Assembly (NCBI RefSeq): GCF_020567705.1
Contig: NZ_JAJDJU010000010.1
Location: 1-64,000 of the forward strand
DNA from: Acidocella sp. KAb 2-4
GTDB lineage: Bacteria > Pseudomonadota > Alphaproteobacteria > Acetobacterales > Acetobacteraceae
Length of the DNA stretch: 64,000 bases
Reading direction: 5' to 3'
The notes under the pieces are model-generated. The model did not search any database, had not been told where the DNA came from, and saw nothing but the letters and a program-made list of their open reading frames with translations. The position numbers were made by a program, and so were the translations under genes. This document shows positions 7,695 through 15,574 of this stretch, in pieces (the first letter of the stretch is position 1; the number at the start of each line of letters is the position of its first letter).

Positions 7695-9560
7695 ATGCGC
7701 ACCGTCTTGCTGTTTCTGCTGTTGTTGCTCCCCGGTCTGGCCCTGGCCACGCCGGGTGATGTGTTCACCTCGCCGCGCGACACGGTGCGGCTGGTGCAGG
7801 GGGCGAGCGAGGGCGGGGCGGGGCGGCTGGCGCTGGAGTTCTCGTTGCAGCCGGGCTGGCATATTTATTGGCGCAATCCCGGTGATGCCGGGTTCCCCCC
7901 GCGTGTCTCGGCGCCGCCACCGGCGCAGGTCTCTCCGCTCGCCTTCCCGCCGCCCGAATACCTGCTGCAAAACGGCGTCGCGGCCTATGTGCTCTCGGGC
8001 CATGTGGTGCTGCCTTTCACCGTGACCGGCGCGCCGCTGGGCGCTGCCATCTCCGCCTCCTGGCTGGTCTGCGCCGATATCTGCGTGCCCGAGCATGCGG
8101 CCTTCACACTCAGCCTCGCGGGCGGCGCGGCGCTGCCGCCCTCGGGCATCGTCGCCTCACCCTTCCCCGCCAGCCTGTCGCCCGATGGCACGCTCGCCCT
8201 CACCGGCCCCAGCGCCGCGCAGATCGCCGCCGCCCGGTTTTTCCCCGATACGCCGGGCCTGCTCGACAACGCCGCCCCGCAGATTCTGGGCTTCACCGCC
8301 GATGGGCTGACGCTGCGCCTCAAACTCGCGGCCCCGCCGCCATCGCCACTCACCGGCGTGCTGGAACTCACCGACCATTCCGGCGCGATGCAGGCCCTGG
8401 CGATCAGCGCTCCGCCCGGGCTGCCCGTCGCGCACCCGCCTTATTGGCTGCTGGCGCTGCTCGGCGGGTTGGTGCTCAACTTGATGCCCTGCGTGTTTCC
8501 CGTGCTGGCGATGAAGGCCTTCGCCTTCACCCGCCTCGGCGGCGCGGCGCATGGGCATATACGGCGCGAGGCGCTGGGCTACGCGGCGGGCGTGCTGGTC
8601 TCGATGCTTGCCCTGGCCGGGCTGCTGCTTGCCCTGCGCGCGGCGGGGGCGGCGGCGTTTTGGGGGTTCCAGTTCCAGTCCCCGGTTTTCGTGGCGGTGG
8701 CGGCCTGGATCATTCTGGCCGTCGGGCTCAGCCTCGCGGGCTGGTTCCATCTCGTCACGCCCGGCTTCATCCGCCATGTCCCGGCGCAGCATAGCTTCCT
8801 CACCGGGCTGCTGGCGGTGCTGGTTGCCACGCCCTGCACGGCGCCGTTCATGGGCACGGCCATCGCCGCCGCCCTGGCCCTGCCGGTGGCTCCAGCGCTG
8901 GGGATTTTCGCCGCGCTTGGGCTGGGGCTGGCGCTGCCTATCCTGGTGCTGGCCACGGCGCCGCAACTCGCGGCCCGGTTGCCGCGCCCCGGCGCCTGGA
9001 TGCTCTGGCTGCAACGCCTCCTGGCGCTGCCGATGTTCGCCACCTTCGGCTGGCTCGCCTGGGTGCTGTTCCGCCAATCCGGCGCGGCGGGGCTGGCGCT
9101 GCTGTTGCTCGGCGGCTTGGCTTTGGCGGTCTTTCTGCGCTGGCGCCCGGTTCTGATTCTGGCGGTGGCGGTGCTGCTGCCGTTTTTGCACGCCTCCCCC
9201 GCCGCCCCGGCGCTGACCTTACCCGGCGCACAGCCTTATTCCGCCGCCGCGCTCGCCAGCCTGCGCGCCGCCGACCGCCCGGTCTTCATCGACCTCACCG
9301 CCGCCTGGTGCGTCACCTGCCTGGTCAATGAGACGACCACCCTCGCCACCCCCACAGTGCAACGCGCCTTTGCTGCCCGCCATGTCGCGCTGCTGGTCGG
9401 CGATTGGACGGACCGCACCCCCGCCCTCACCGCCCTGCTGGCGGCCAATCACCGCGCCGGCGTGCCGCTTTACCTTTATTATCCGCCCGGCGCGGCGGCG
9501 GCGCGGCGTTTGCCGCAGATACTCTCGCCCGGGCTGGTCATCGCGGCGCTGGGGCAGTAA
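7695..9560 (+). CDS. DsbD-family protein-disulfide reductase
   Basis: A 621-residue inner-membrane electron carrier that passes thiol reducing power from cytoplasmic thioredoxin to the periplasm. A signal peptide (MRTVLLFLLLLLPGLALA) is followed by a periplasmic N-terminal domain with the Cys pair in SWLVCADICVPEH (near residues 122-130), a central multi-helix domain with the paired membrane Cys motifs LMPCVFPVLAMK and VATPCTAPFMG, and a C-terminal thioredoxin-like domain with WCVTC (near 537). Domain order matches DsbD/ScsB-type proteins. The frame extends about 300 codons upstream across hrpB; that part is antisense shadow, so the start is set at the signal peptide. Targets may include c-type cytochromes or envelope Cys proteins. 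Confidence 0.9.
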   Translation: MRTVLLFLLLLLPGLALATPGDVFTSPRDTVRLVQGASEGGAGRLALEFSLQPGWHIYWRNPGDAGFPPRVSAPPPAQVSPLAFPPPEYLLQNGVAAYVLSGHVVLPFTVTGAPLGAAISASWLVCADICVPEHAAFTLSLAGGAALPPSGIVASPFPASLSPDGTLALTGPSAAQIAAARFFPDTPGLLDNAAPQILGFTADGLTLRLKLAAPPPSPLTGVLELTDHSGAMQALAISAPPGLPVAHPPYWLLALLGGLVLNLMPCVFPVLAMKAFAFTRLGGAAHGHIRREALGYAAGVLVSMLALAGLLLALRAAGAAAFWGFQFQSPVFVAVAAWIILAVGLSLAGWFHLVTPGFIRHVPAQHSFLTGLLAVLVATPCTAPFMGTAIAAALALPVAPALGIFAALGLGLALPILVLATAPQLAARLPRPGAWMLWLQRLLALPMFATFGWLAWVLFRQSGAAGLALLLLGGLALAVFLRWRPVLILAVAVLLPFLHASPAAPALTLPGAQPYSAAALASLRAADRPVFIDLTAAWCVTCLVNETTTLATPTVQRAFAARHVALLVGDWTDRTPALTALLAANHRAGVPLYLYYPPGAAAARRLPQILSPGLVIAALGQ

Positions 9561-9643
9561 CACTATTCGGCCCATTGCGCCGGCGCGGCATTCTGCGCCA
9601 AGTTCGATGAAGCTTTTATGATATGATATGCGCGAGGACGTAT

Positions 9644-10303
9644 ATGGCACAGGGATTCGGTGCGGCGATACGGGGGCGGCATTCACCCATGGATGCGGAC
9701 GATGTCCGTGCCGCCTATCAGCGCCAGGCGCGCACTTATGACAGCCTGTTCGGCCTCGTCTCGCGGCAGGCCCGGCAGGAGGCGATCGCGGCCGTCAACC
9801 GGCTCCCGGCGGAGACGGTGCTGGAGGTTGGCGTCGGCACCGGCCTCGCTCTGCCGCATTACAACCCGGAAAAGCGCATCACCGGCATCGACCTCTCGCA
9901 CCATATGCTGGAGCAGGCGCGCGAGCGTGTCGCCGCGCTGGGGCTGCACCATGTCGAGGCGCTGCTGGAGATGGACGCCCAGGCCACCAGCTTCCCCGCC
10001 GCCAGCTTCGACGCGGCGGTGGCGATGTTCGTCGCCTCCGTGGTGCCGGACCCGCATCTGCTGGTGCGCGAGTTGCGCCGGGTGGTGAAGCCCGGCGGAA
10101 CCATCCTGTTCGTCAACCATTTCGCGCGTGAGCACGGCCCCATCTGGTGGGCCGAGCGTGCTTTGGCCCCCGCCTCCTCCCTGCTCGGCTGGCACCCGGA
10201 TTTCCGCCTCGGCCACATCTTCACCCCCGCCGATCTCGCCACCGCGAAGATCCGCGACCTCCGCCCGCTCGGCCTGTTCCGCCTGGTCGAGCTGCCCAAC
10301 TAG
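9644..10303 (+). CDS. pmtA: Class I SAM methyltransferase, PmtA-like phosphatidylethanolamine N-methyltransferase
   Basis: A 219-residue SAM-dependent methyltransferase with motif I VLEVGVGTGLALPHY, the acidic TGIDLSHHMLEQAR motif II, and LRRVVKPGGTILFVNHF. This wording closely resembles the bacterial phosphatidylethanolamine N-methyltransferase PmtA, which makes phosphatidylcholine in many alphaproteobacteria. The ATG at 9644 is preceded by GAGGA at good spacing; a later Met at 9689 is possible. It is preceded by an AT-rich stretch with repeated TATGAT that may hold its promoter. A ubiquinone/menaquinone-type methyltransferase is the main alternative. Confidence 0.75.
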   Translation: MAQGFGAAIRGRHSPMDADDVRAAYQRQARTYDSLFGLVSRQARQEAIAAVNRLPAETVLEVGVGTGLALPHYNPEKRITGIDLSHHMLEQARERVAALGLHHVEALLEMDAQATSFPAASFDAAVAMFVASVVPDPHLLVRELRRVVKPGGTILFVNHFAREHGPIWWAERALAPASSLLGWHPDFRLGHIFTPADLATAKIRDLRPLGLFRLVELPN

Positions 10304-10311
10304 GCGTCGGG

Positions 10312-10339
10312 TTGACGGATCAGCCCGCCCGGCTACCTT
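10312..10339 (+). promoter_or_regulatory. Candidate promoter for moxR-VWA pair
   Basis: TTGACG (10312-10317) and TACCTT (10334-10339) are separated by 16 nt, just after the pmtA stop and 24 bp before the MoxR ATG. The -10 is weak. Confidence 0.35.
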
Positions 10340-10362
10340 TCACGCGATGAAGGGGACAGCCG

Positions 10363-11202
10363 ATGCGCTTTGAGGGAACCGATAGTTTCGTCGCGACCGA
10401 GGATCTGAAAGTCGCGGTCAACGCCGCGGTGGCGCTGGAGCGGCCGCTGCTGATCAAGGGTGAGCCGGGCACCGGCAAGACCGTGCTGGCGCAGGAGATC
10501 GCCAAGGCGCTGCACAAGCCCCTGATCTCCTGGCATGTGAAATCCACCACCAAGGCGCAGCAGGGGTTGTATGAATACGACGCCGTCTCCCGCCTGCGGG
10601 ACTCCCAGCTCGGCGATGCGCGGGTGCATGACATCGCCAACTATATCATCCGCGGCAAGCTGTGGGACGCCTTCGCGGCTGAGGCCGCCCCGGTGCTGCT
10701 GATCGACGAGATCGACAAGGCCGACATCGAATTCCCCAACGATCTGCTGCTCGAACTCGACCGCATGGAGTTCTTTGTTTACGAAACCCGGCAGACGGTA
10801 AGGGCGAAGCAGCGCCCGATCATCGTCATCACCTCGAACAATGAGAAGGAGCTGCCGGACGCCTTTCTGCGCCGCTGCTTCTTTCACTACATCAAATTCC
10901 CCGACCGCGAGACGATGCAGCGCATCGTCGATGTGCATTACCCCGGCATCTCGCGCCTGTTGCTGAACGAGGCGCTGACCAGCTTCTTCGAGCTGCGCGA
11001 ATTGCCGGGGCTGAAGAAACGCCCCAGCACCTCGGAATTCCTGGACTGGCTGAAGCTGCTCCTGGCCGAGGAGATCGGCCCCGAATTGCTGCGCGAGCGC
11101 AACGCCGCCAAGCTGATCCCGCCGCTGCATGGCGCGCTGCTGAAGAACGAGCAGGATGTGCATCTGTTCGAGCGCATCGCCTTCATGGCCCGGCGCGGCT
11201 GA
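10363..11202 (+). CDS. MoxR-family AAA+ ATPase
   Basis: A 279-residue AAA+ ATPase. Walker A is GEPGTGKT (residues 33-40), Walker B is VLLIDEIDKAD (about 110-120), sensor 1 lies in IIVITSNNEKELPDAFLRRC, and an Arg-finger-type LRR follows. It is of the MoxR class, whose members act as chaperone-like ATPases with von Willebrand A partners to insert metals or activate complexes. The gene ends 3 nt before the VWA gene, so the two probably form a functional pair. Context gives no substrate complex; CoxD of CO dehydrogenase is related, but no CO dehydrogenase genes are here. Confidence 0.88.
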   Translation: MRFEGTDSFVATEDLKVAVNAAVALERPLLIKGEPGTGKTVLAQEIAKALHKPLISWHVKSTTKAQQGLYEYDAVSRLRDSQLGDARVHDIANYIIRGKLWDAFAAEAAPVLLIDEIDKADIEFPNDLLLELDRMEFFVYETRQTVRAKQRPIIVITSNNEKELPDAFLRRCFFHYIKFPDRETMQRIVDVHYPGISRLLLNEALTSFFELRELPGLKKRPSTSEFLDWLKLLLAEEIGPELLRERNAAKLIPPLHGALLKNEQDVHLFERIAFMARRG

Positions 11203-11205
11203 GCC

Positions 11206-12399
11206 ATGTTTCTCGCCTTCTTCCTGGCCTTGCGCGCGGCGGGGGTGAAGGCCAGCTTGCGCGAATTCCTCACCTTGCAGGAGGCCATGCGGCAAGGTCT
11301 TGCGGGGTTCGATGCCGAGCATTTCTACTACCTCGCCCGCGCCACGCTGGTGAAGGATGAACGCTTCCTCGACAAGTTCGACGCCGTGTTCGCCGAGCAT
11401 TTCAAGGGCGTGCTGCAACCCCGGCCCGAGGCGCCGGACGAGGTCGCGCCGCAGGAGCTGCCGCGCGAATGGCTGGAGAAACTGGCCGAGCGGCTGCTGA
11501 GCGACGAGGAAAAGGCGCAGATCGAGGCGCTGGGCGGCTTCGAGAAACTGATGGAGACGCTGCGCCAGCGTCTGGCGGAGCAACAAGGCCGCCACCAGGG
11601 CGGCAATAAATGGATCGGTACCGCCGGCACCTCGCCCTTCGGCGCCCATGGCTACAACCCCGAGGGCGTGCGCATCGGCCAGCAGGGCAGCCGCCATAAA
11701 TCAGCGGTGAAAGTGTGGGACAAGCGGGAGTTCCGCAACCTCGCCGGCGATGCCGAGCTGGGCACCCGCAACATGAAGATCGCGCTCCGCCGCCTGCGCC
11801 GCTTCGCCCGCGAGGGCGCGGCAGAGGAGCTGGACCTCGCCGGCACTATCCGTTCCACCGCCCGCAATGCCGGGTATCTCGACCTGCAAATGGTGCCGGA
11901 ACGACACAATGCGGTAAAGCTGCTGCTGCTGCTCGATATCGGCGGCTCGATGGATGAGCATGTGCATCTCTGCGAGCAGCTCTTCACCGCCGCCAGCTCC
12001 GAGTTCAAGCATCTGAAGCACCTCTACTTCCACAACTGCCCTTACGAGATGCTGTGGAAGGACGCCCGCATGCATGCGGCGGATGCCATCCCCACGCTCG
12101 ACGTGCTGCACACCTATGATCACACCTGGAAACTGGTCTTCGTCGGCGATGCGGCGATGAGCCCCTACGAGCTGATCTCTCCCGGCGGCGCCATCTCCTC
12201 GTGGAGTCAGGAGAGCGGCAAAACCTGGCTGACGCGCATCCTGCACACTTATCCCAAGGCCGCCTGGATCAACCCGGTGCCCGAGAATCTTTGGCAGCAC
12301 ACGCAAACCACGCGGCTGATCGCCGAGCTGATGGAGCGGCGCATGTATGGCCTCACCCTGGAAGGGCTGGACCAGGCCATGCGCCGCCTCATGCAATAG
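11206..12399 (+). CDS. VWA domain protein, CoxE family
   Basis: A 397-residue partner of the preceding MoxR ATPase, starting 3 nt after its stop. The C-terminal half carries a von Willebrand A fold with a MIDAS-like metal site DIGGSMDEH (near residue 244), a variant of D-x-S-x-S. The N-terminal half is helical and charged and ends in a Gly/Arg-rich segment (about residues 125-165). The layout matches the CoxE-like family that cooperates with MoxR ATPases in protein activation. There is no signal peptide, so it is cytosolic. The specific client is unknown. Confidence 0.85.
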   Translation: MFLAFFLALRAAGVKASLREFLTLQEAMRQGLAGFDAEHFYYLARATLVKDERFLDKFDAVFAEHFKGVLQPRPEAPDEVAPQELPREWLEKLAERLLSDEEKAQIEALGGFEKLMETLRQRLAEQQGRHQGGNKWIGTAGTSPFGAHGYNPEGVRIGQQGSRHKSAVKVWDKREFRNLAGDAELGTRNMKIALRRLRRFAREGAAEELDLAGTIRSTARNAGYLDLQMVPERHNAVKLLLLLDIGGSMDEHVHLCEQLFTAASSEFKHLKHLYFHNCPYEMLWKDARMHAADAIPTLDVLHTYDHTWKLVFVGDAAMSPYELISPGGAISSWSQESGKTWLTRILHTYPKAAWINPVPENLWQHTQTTRLIAELMERRMYGLTLEGLDQAMRRLMQ

Positions 12400-12401
12400 G
12401 C

Positions 12402-12887
12402 TCAGGCGGTCTTCACCTCGATCTTCTTCGCCTTTTCGGTGGCCGCCGGCAGCTTCGGCAGGGTCACGGTCAGCACGCCCTTCGCCACCGAGGCCGCAAT
12501 CGCCTCCGCGTTCACCCCGTCCGGCAGGTAGAAGCTGCGCTCGAACGCGCCATAGCTGCGCTCGGTGAGGTGATAATTCTTTTCCTCCGTGGTGCTTTCC
12601 TGCTGTTTCTCGCCTTTGATCACCAGGGTCCGGCCATCCAGCGCAACCTCCACATCCTCCGCCGCCAGGCCGGGCAATTCAGCGGTGAGGGTGAAGGCCT
12701 TCTCGTCCTCGGTGATGTCGACGGAGGGAAGCTTCACGCTCTCAGCGCCGCGGAACAGCGACCACGGGGCAAATGACTGGCTGAATTGCTCGAACACCCG
12801 GTCCATCTCGTTGCGGAAAGAGCGCCAGGGATCAGCGGGTTGCGGCGCGGGGCCGGATTTTTTCACCTCGACTTGCGAATTGGCCAT
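12402..12887 (-). CDS. Hsp20/alpha-crystallin small heat-shock protein
   Basis: A 161-residue ATP-independent holdase chaperone. The alpha-crystallin domain spans about residues 45-145, with PSVDITEDEKAFTLTAELPG and the conserved C-terminal strand GVLTVTLPK. The N-terminal arm (DPWRSFRNEMDRVFEQF) is typical of the IbpA/HspA group. The ATG at 12887 follows GGAG. A near-consensus FNR box lies 128 bp upstream, suggesting induction at low oxygen rather than only by heat. No obvious ROSE-type hairpin was identified in the leader. It converges with the VWA gene 2 nt away. Confidence 0.9.
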   Translation of the reverse strand: MANSQVEVKKSGPAPQPADPWRSFRNEMDRVFEQFSQSFAPWSLFRGAESVKLPSVDITEDEKAFTLTAELPGLAAEDVEVALDGRTLVIKGEKQQESTTEEKNYHLTERSYGAFERSFYLPDGVNAEAIAASVAKGVLTVTLPKLPAATEKAKKIEVKTA

Positions 12888-13014
12888 GTGAGTCTCCGTT
12901 TGCAGACACATCAAACAGGCGGAAATGACCAAGGATCGGCGCCACGAGGCTTCAGGAGGGCGATGCCATTCCCGCTGCGAGGCCGGAGACTATGCAACCC
13001 CGAGGATCGTTACC

Positions 13015-13028
13015 TTGATCCGCGTCAA
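13015..13028 (-). promoter_or_regulatory. FNR/FixK-type box upstream of hsp20
   Basis: TTGATCCGCGTCAA matches the FNR/FixK consensus TTGAT-N4-ATCAA with one mismatch (GTCAA). It lies between the nitroreductase stop and the hsp20 gene. A class II site centred at 13021 would place transcription start near 12980, about 90 nt before the hsp20 ATG. Confidence 0.5.
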
Positions 13029-13072
13029 ACGGCGTTTTGGCCCTGGCTGCGGCGCGCCAGGGCCGGAGGGGC

Positions 13073-13663
13073 TCAGAACCCGCCCTCGAACACGAATTCC
13101 GACAGCGGCTTGCGCGGGCTGGGCGCCTCGCGCGCCTGGAGCGCCTCGGGCAGCAGGGTTTTCGGGCCCTGTCGGCCGATCGCCACCGCCGCCTCAACCC
13201 GGTAGCCGGCGGGCACGTTGAGCTCGGTATACACATGCTCCCAGTCGATGCCGACCATGCCATGGGCGTGCCAGCCCATGAACGTGGCCTGCAGCGCCAG
13301 ATAGCCCCAGGCGGCCCCGGTATCGAAGGAATGGCTATGCGAGGGCACCGGCGTGTCCTTGCCTGGCACGGCCATGGTCTCGCAGGAGACGATGAACACG
13401 ATGGCCGAGGCCGTCTTGGCCCAGGAGCGGTTGAATTCGTTGAGCAGGCCGAGCAGCTTGTCCCAATGCGCATTGTCGCGCCGGGCGTAGATGAACCGCC
13501 ATGGCTGGGAATTATAGGAGGATGGCGCCCAGCGCGCCGCCTCGAACATCGTGCGCAGGGTCGCTTCTGAGATCTCCTCGCCGGTGAAGGCGCGGGGCGA
13601 CCAGCGCTCCAGGAAGATTTGTTCGATCGGGTGGTCGGCTGTACGGGAATTCGTGGTGGTCAT
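13073..13663 (-). CDS. Nitroreductase-family flavoprotein
   Basis: A 196-residue FMN-dependent oxidoreductase of the nitroreductase superfamily. The N-terminus RWSPRAFTGEEISEATL holds the Arg residues that contact FMN phosphate; EAARWAPSSYNSQPWRFIYA is the family hallmark, and a Gly-rich WGYLALQATFMGWHAHG segment follows. Such enzymes reduce nitroaromatics, quinones or unsaturated carbonyls with NAD(P)H; the natural substrate is unknown. It lies upstream of hsp20 on the same strand with a 185-bp gap holding an FNR-like box, so the two are probably transcribed separately. Confidence 0.85.
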   Translation of the reverse strand: MTTTNSRTADHPIEQIFLERWSPRAFTGEEISEATLRTMFEAARWAPSSYNSQPWRFIYARRDNAHWDKLLGLLNEFNRSWAKTASAIVFIVSCETMAVPGKDTPVPSHSHSFDTGAAWGYLALQATFMGWHAHGMVGIDWEHVYTELNVPAGYRVEAAVAIGRQGPKTLLPEALQAREAPSPRKPLSEFVFEGGF

Positions 13664-13749
13664 TGTCGTTTGCTCCTGGCTGTTCCCAGGATCAGACTAG
13701 GCAATAACCACCCCGCTGCAAAGCCGGGGCGGCTGACCGCGCCGCCGGC

Positions 13750-14541
13750 TTATTGCAGGTTGCGGTTCGGCGCTTCGCTGCTCATCGGCGTGGCGGCGGG
13801 GGCTTCCGCCACTTCGGCGCCCTGGCCGTTGGCGGCGATCACAGTGCCAGTGTCGGGCCGGTTATAGATAAAGCCATAGGTTGGGTAGGGCGCGCCCCAT
13901 TTGCTGCTGTCGCCGAGTTCCACGCGGACCTGCGACCAGTCGTTATCGGGCGACACGTCCTGCACGGTAACATCGTTGGTGATCGTGCCCGGGATCCAAT
14001 TGGCCTGGGTGACGAGGATGGTGCGGCTATCCATCACCGCGGTCACCACCGCCACGTGGCCCAGCGGCATACGCCCGATCGAACGGAAATTCAGCACCGC
14101 GCCCTCAACCGGCATATTGCCGCGGGCGTAGCGGCCGGCAGCCTCGGCCCACCACAGATAGGCGTTGCCGGAGAGTTCGATATGCGACACCTCGCGCGCA
14201 TAAGGCACGCATTGCAGGCCGGAATGGCGGTAGCTGGCGGTGCGTGTGTAGTGGTGGTGATACGCCGTGGCGACCTTATGCGTTTGGCTGGCGTGATGGC
14301 TCAGCCGGCTATGGGTGCTGTGGCTGGCATAAGCCACGCGATGATGCTCGGTGCTGACGGCGGTGTGCGCCGTGTGGTGGGTGCTGGCGACGCGGTGGTG
14401 GGTGGCGGCGTGGTGGGTGTTGTGGTGCGTGGAGGCCTTGGCCGCATTGCCGGAAACAAAAGGTGCCGCAGCCAGGGAGACGCCCATCAGCACGGTCCGG
14501 GTCAAACCCGACAGACTGTAGGGTGTTTTCATGCCGCCCAT
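13750..14541 (-). CDS. Secreted CHAP-domain protein with histidine-rich linker
   Basis: About 263 residues. An N-terminal hydrophobic signal (LMGVSLAAAPFVSGNAAKA) is followed by about 75 residues extremely rich in His, Thr, Ser and Ala, then a CHAP-type peptidase/amidase domain with the nucleophile Cys in LQCVPYAREVS and the His in MPLGHVAVVTAV. CHAP enzymes cleave peptidoglycan crosslinks or related amide bonds. The ATG at 14541 is chosen because GAGG sits 6 nt upstream; the Met at 14532 is an alternative. The His-rich linker could bind metal ions or act as a flexible spacer. The gene stands alone. Confidence 0.78.
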   Translation of the reverse strand: MGGMKTPYSLSGLTRTVLMGVSLAAAPFVSGNAAKASTHHNTHHAATHHRVASTHHTAHTAVSTEHHRVAYASHSTHSRLSHHASQTHKVATAYHHHYTRTASYRHSGLQCVPYAREVSHIELSGNAYLWWAEAAGRYARGNMPVEGAVLNFRSIGRMPLGHVAVVTAVMDSRTILVTQANWIPGTITNDVTVQDVSPDNDWSQVRVELGDSSKWGAPYPTYGFIYNRPDTGTVIAANGQGAEVAEAPAATPMSSEAPNRNLQ

Positions 14542-14745
14542 AAACTGCCTCATTCCCAGATGCCACATACGCCGTTCGGATTATGCTATTGCGCTAAGGG
14601 TGTATTGCGCCAGACGCAACCCGTGACTGCGGCAAAAATACAACAGCTTAGAAAATTTGTAATTTTTACGCCGGCGCCAGAGGTGAAGATAAGACAAGTT
14701 TCCTATCGTGGCGGCCGCCGCAAACGGCACCGGGGCGGGCACAAC

Positions 14746-14788
14746 AAAGCCGCCGCGAATCCCGAGTCCCGGATCCGGCGGCGGCTTT
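14746..14788 (-). terminator. Intrinsic terminator after ridA
   Basis: An 11-bp perfect stem, AAAGCCGCCGC (14746-14756) and GCGGCGGCTTT (14778-14788), with a 21-nt loop, lies 42 bp after the ridA stop on the minus strand. In that direction the stem ends in TTTGTTGT. The 288-bp gap to the CHAP gene holds nothing else recognisable. Confidence 0.65.
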
Positions 14789-14829
14789 TAAAATGCTTAA
14801 TATAAACGAAATAATTCGGCTTCCGGGGC

Positions 14830-15180
14830 TTACCGGCAGGCCGTGACCATGATCTCCACGAGGTAGCGCGGGTCGGCCAACTCGGCCTGCACGCAGGCGC
14901 GCACGGGGGCGGCGCCCTCGGGTAGCCAGGCGGTCCACACTTCATTCATGGCTAAACGATCTGCAATATTTTTCAGCCAGATATGCGCTTGCAGCAGGCG
15001 AGTATTGTCGGTGCCATGCGCTTCCAGCAGGGCGTCGATCTGCGCCAGCACGTCCTGGGTCTGCGCCTTGATGCCGGCGTCGGGGTTCGTGGCGACCACG
15101 CCCATGGTGTAGACGAAGCCGTGATACTCCACCGCCTTGGAGAGGACGGGGCTGGGTTCGGTGCGGATGATGCGGCTCAT
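14830..15180 (-). CDS. RidA-family (YjgF/YER057c/UK114) protein
   Basis: A 116-residue trimer-forming protein of the Rid family, whose archetype hydrolyses reactive enamine/imine intermediates from PLP enzymes. Visible family features are the N-terminal SPVLSKAVEYHGFVYTMG segment, the helical DVLAQIDALLEAHGTD, and near the C-terminus PVRACVQAELADPRYLVEIMVTA, which holds the Arg and the Glu of the ligand site. It sits 11 nt after a small lipoprotein gene on the same strand. It belongs to the broader Rid subfamilies; activity on imines is likely but not certain. Confidence 0.82.
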   Translation of the reverse strand: MSRIIRTEPSPVLSKAVEYHGFVYTMGVVATNPDAGIKAQTQDVLAQIDALLEAHGTDNTRLLQAHIWLKNIADRLAMNEVWTAWLPEGAAPVRACVQAELADPRYLVEIMVTACR

Positions 15181-15191
15181 GGGATACTCCG

Positions 15192-15521
15192 TCAGTTGAT
15201 GATGTGCGGGGCGACGACCGGCACCCCGTTCACCACGGGCTGGCCGTTATTGTTGCCCGTCTTTTCGCAGTCCTGAATCTGGCTGTCACGCGCGCTCAGC
15301 GCGCCCATATGCTCGGCGTCGAACACATGGTTCGGTGTGGCGCCGAACATCAGCCCGTTCTGCGAGGTGCGCGCGGATTCATCCAGCGTCGCCTGGTTGA
15401 ACTGGGCATTCGCCTGCGCGGTGCAGGCGGCGTTTTCGGCCTGCTGCGCCGCGCTTTCCGGCGCGGCGGCGCAGGCGGCCAGCCCCAGACAAGCGGCGGC
15501 GGCCAGCAGAACATGCTTCAT
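15192..15521 (-). CDS. Small lipoprotein of unknown function
   Basis: A 109-residue protein with a lipoprotein signal MKHVLLAAAACLGLAACAAAP (lipobox LAAC, Cys17), so probably membrane-anchored. The mature part has two further Cys residues and the segment AACTAQANAQFNQATLDESAR, then a Gly/Asn/Val-rich tail. I recognise no family. The start at 15521 is chosen because it begins the signal peptide; the frame is open further upstream. It lies between the quinone oxidoreductase and ridA genes on the same strand, with short gaps, and may be cotranscribed with them. Confidence 0.65.
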   Translation of the reverse strand: MKHVLLAAAACLGLAACAAAPESAAQQAENAACTAQANAQFNQATLDESARTSQNGLMFGATPNHVFDAEHMGALSARDSQIQDCEKTGNNNGQPVVNGVPVVAPHIIN

Positions 15522-15574
15522 AGGGTGCGATCCGGGCTTCATGGCGCTTCGCAATAGACCGATTCCGGCAAAAC

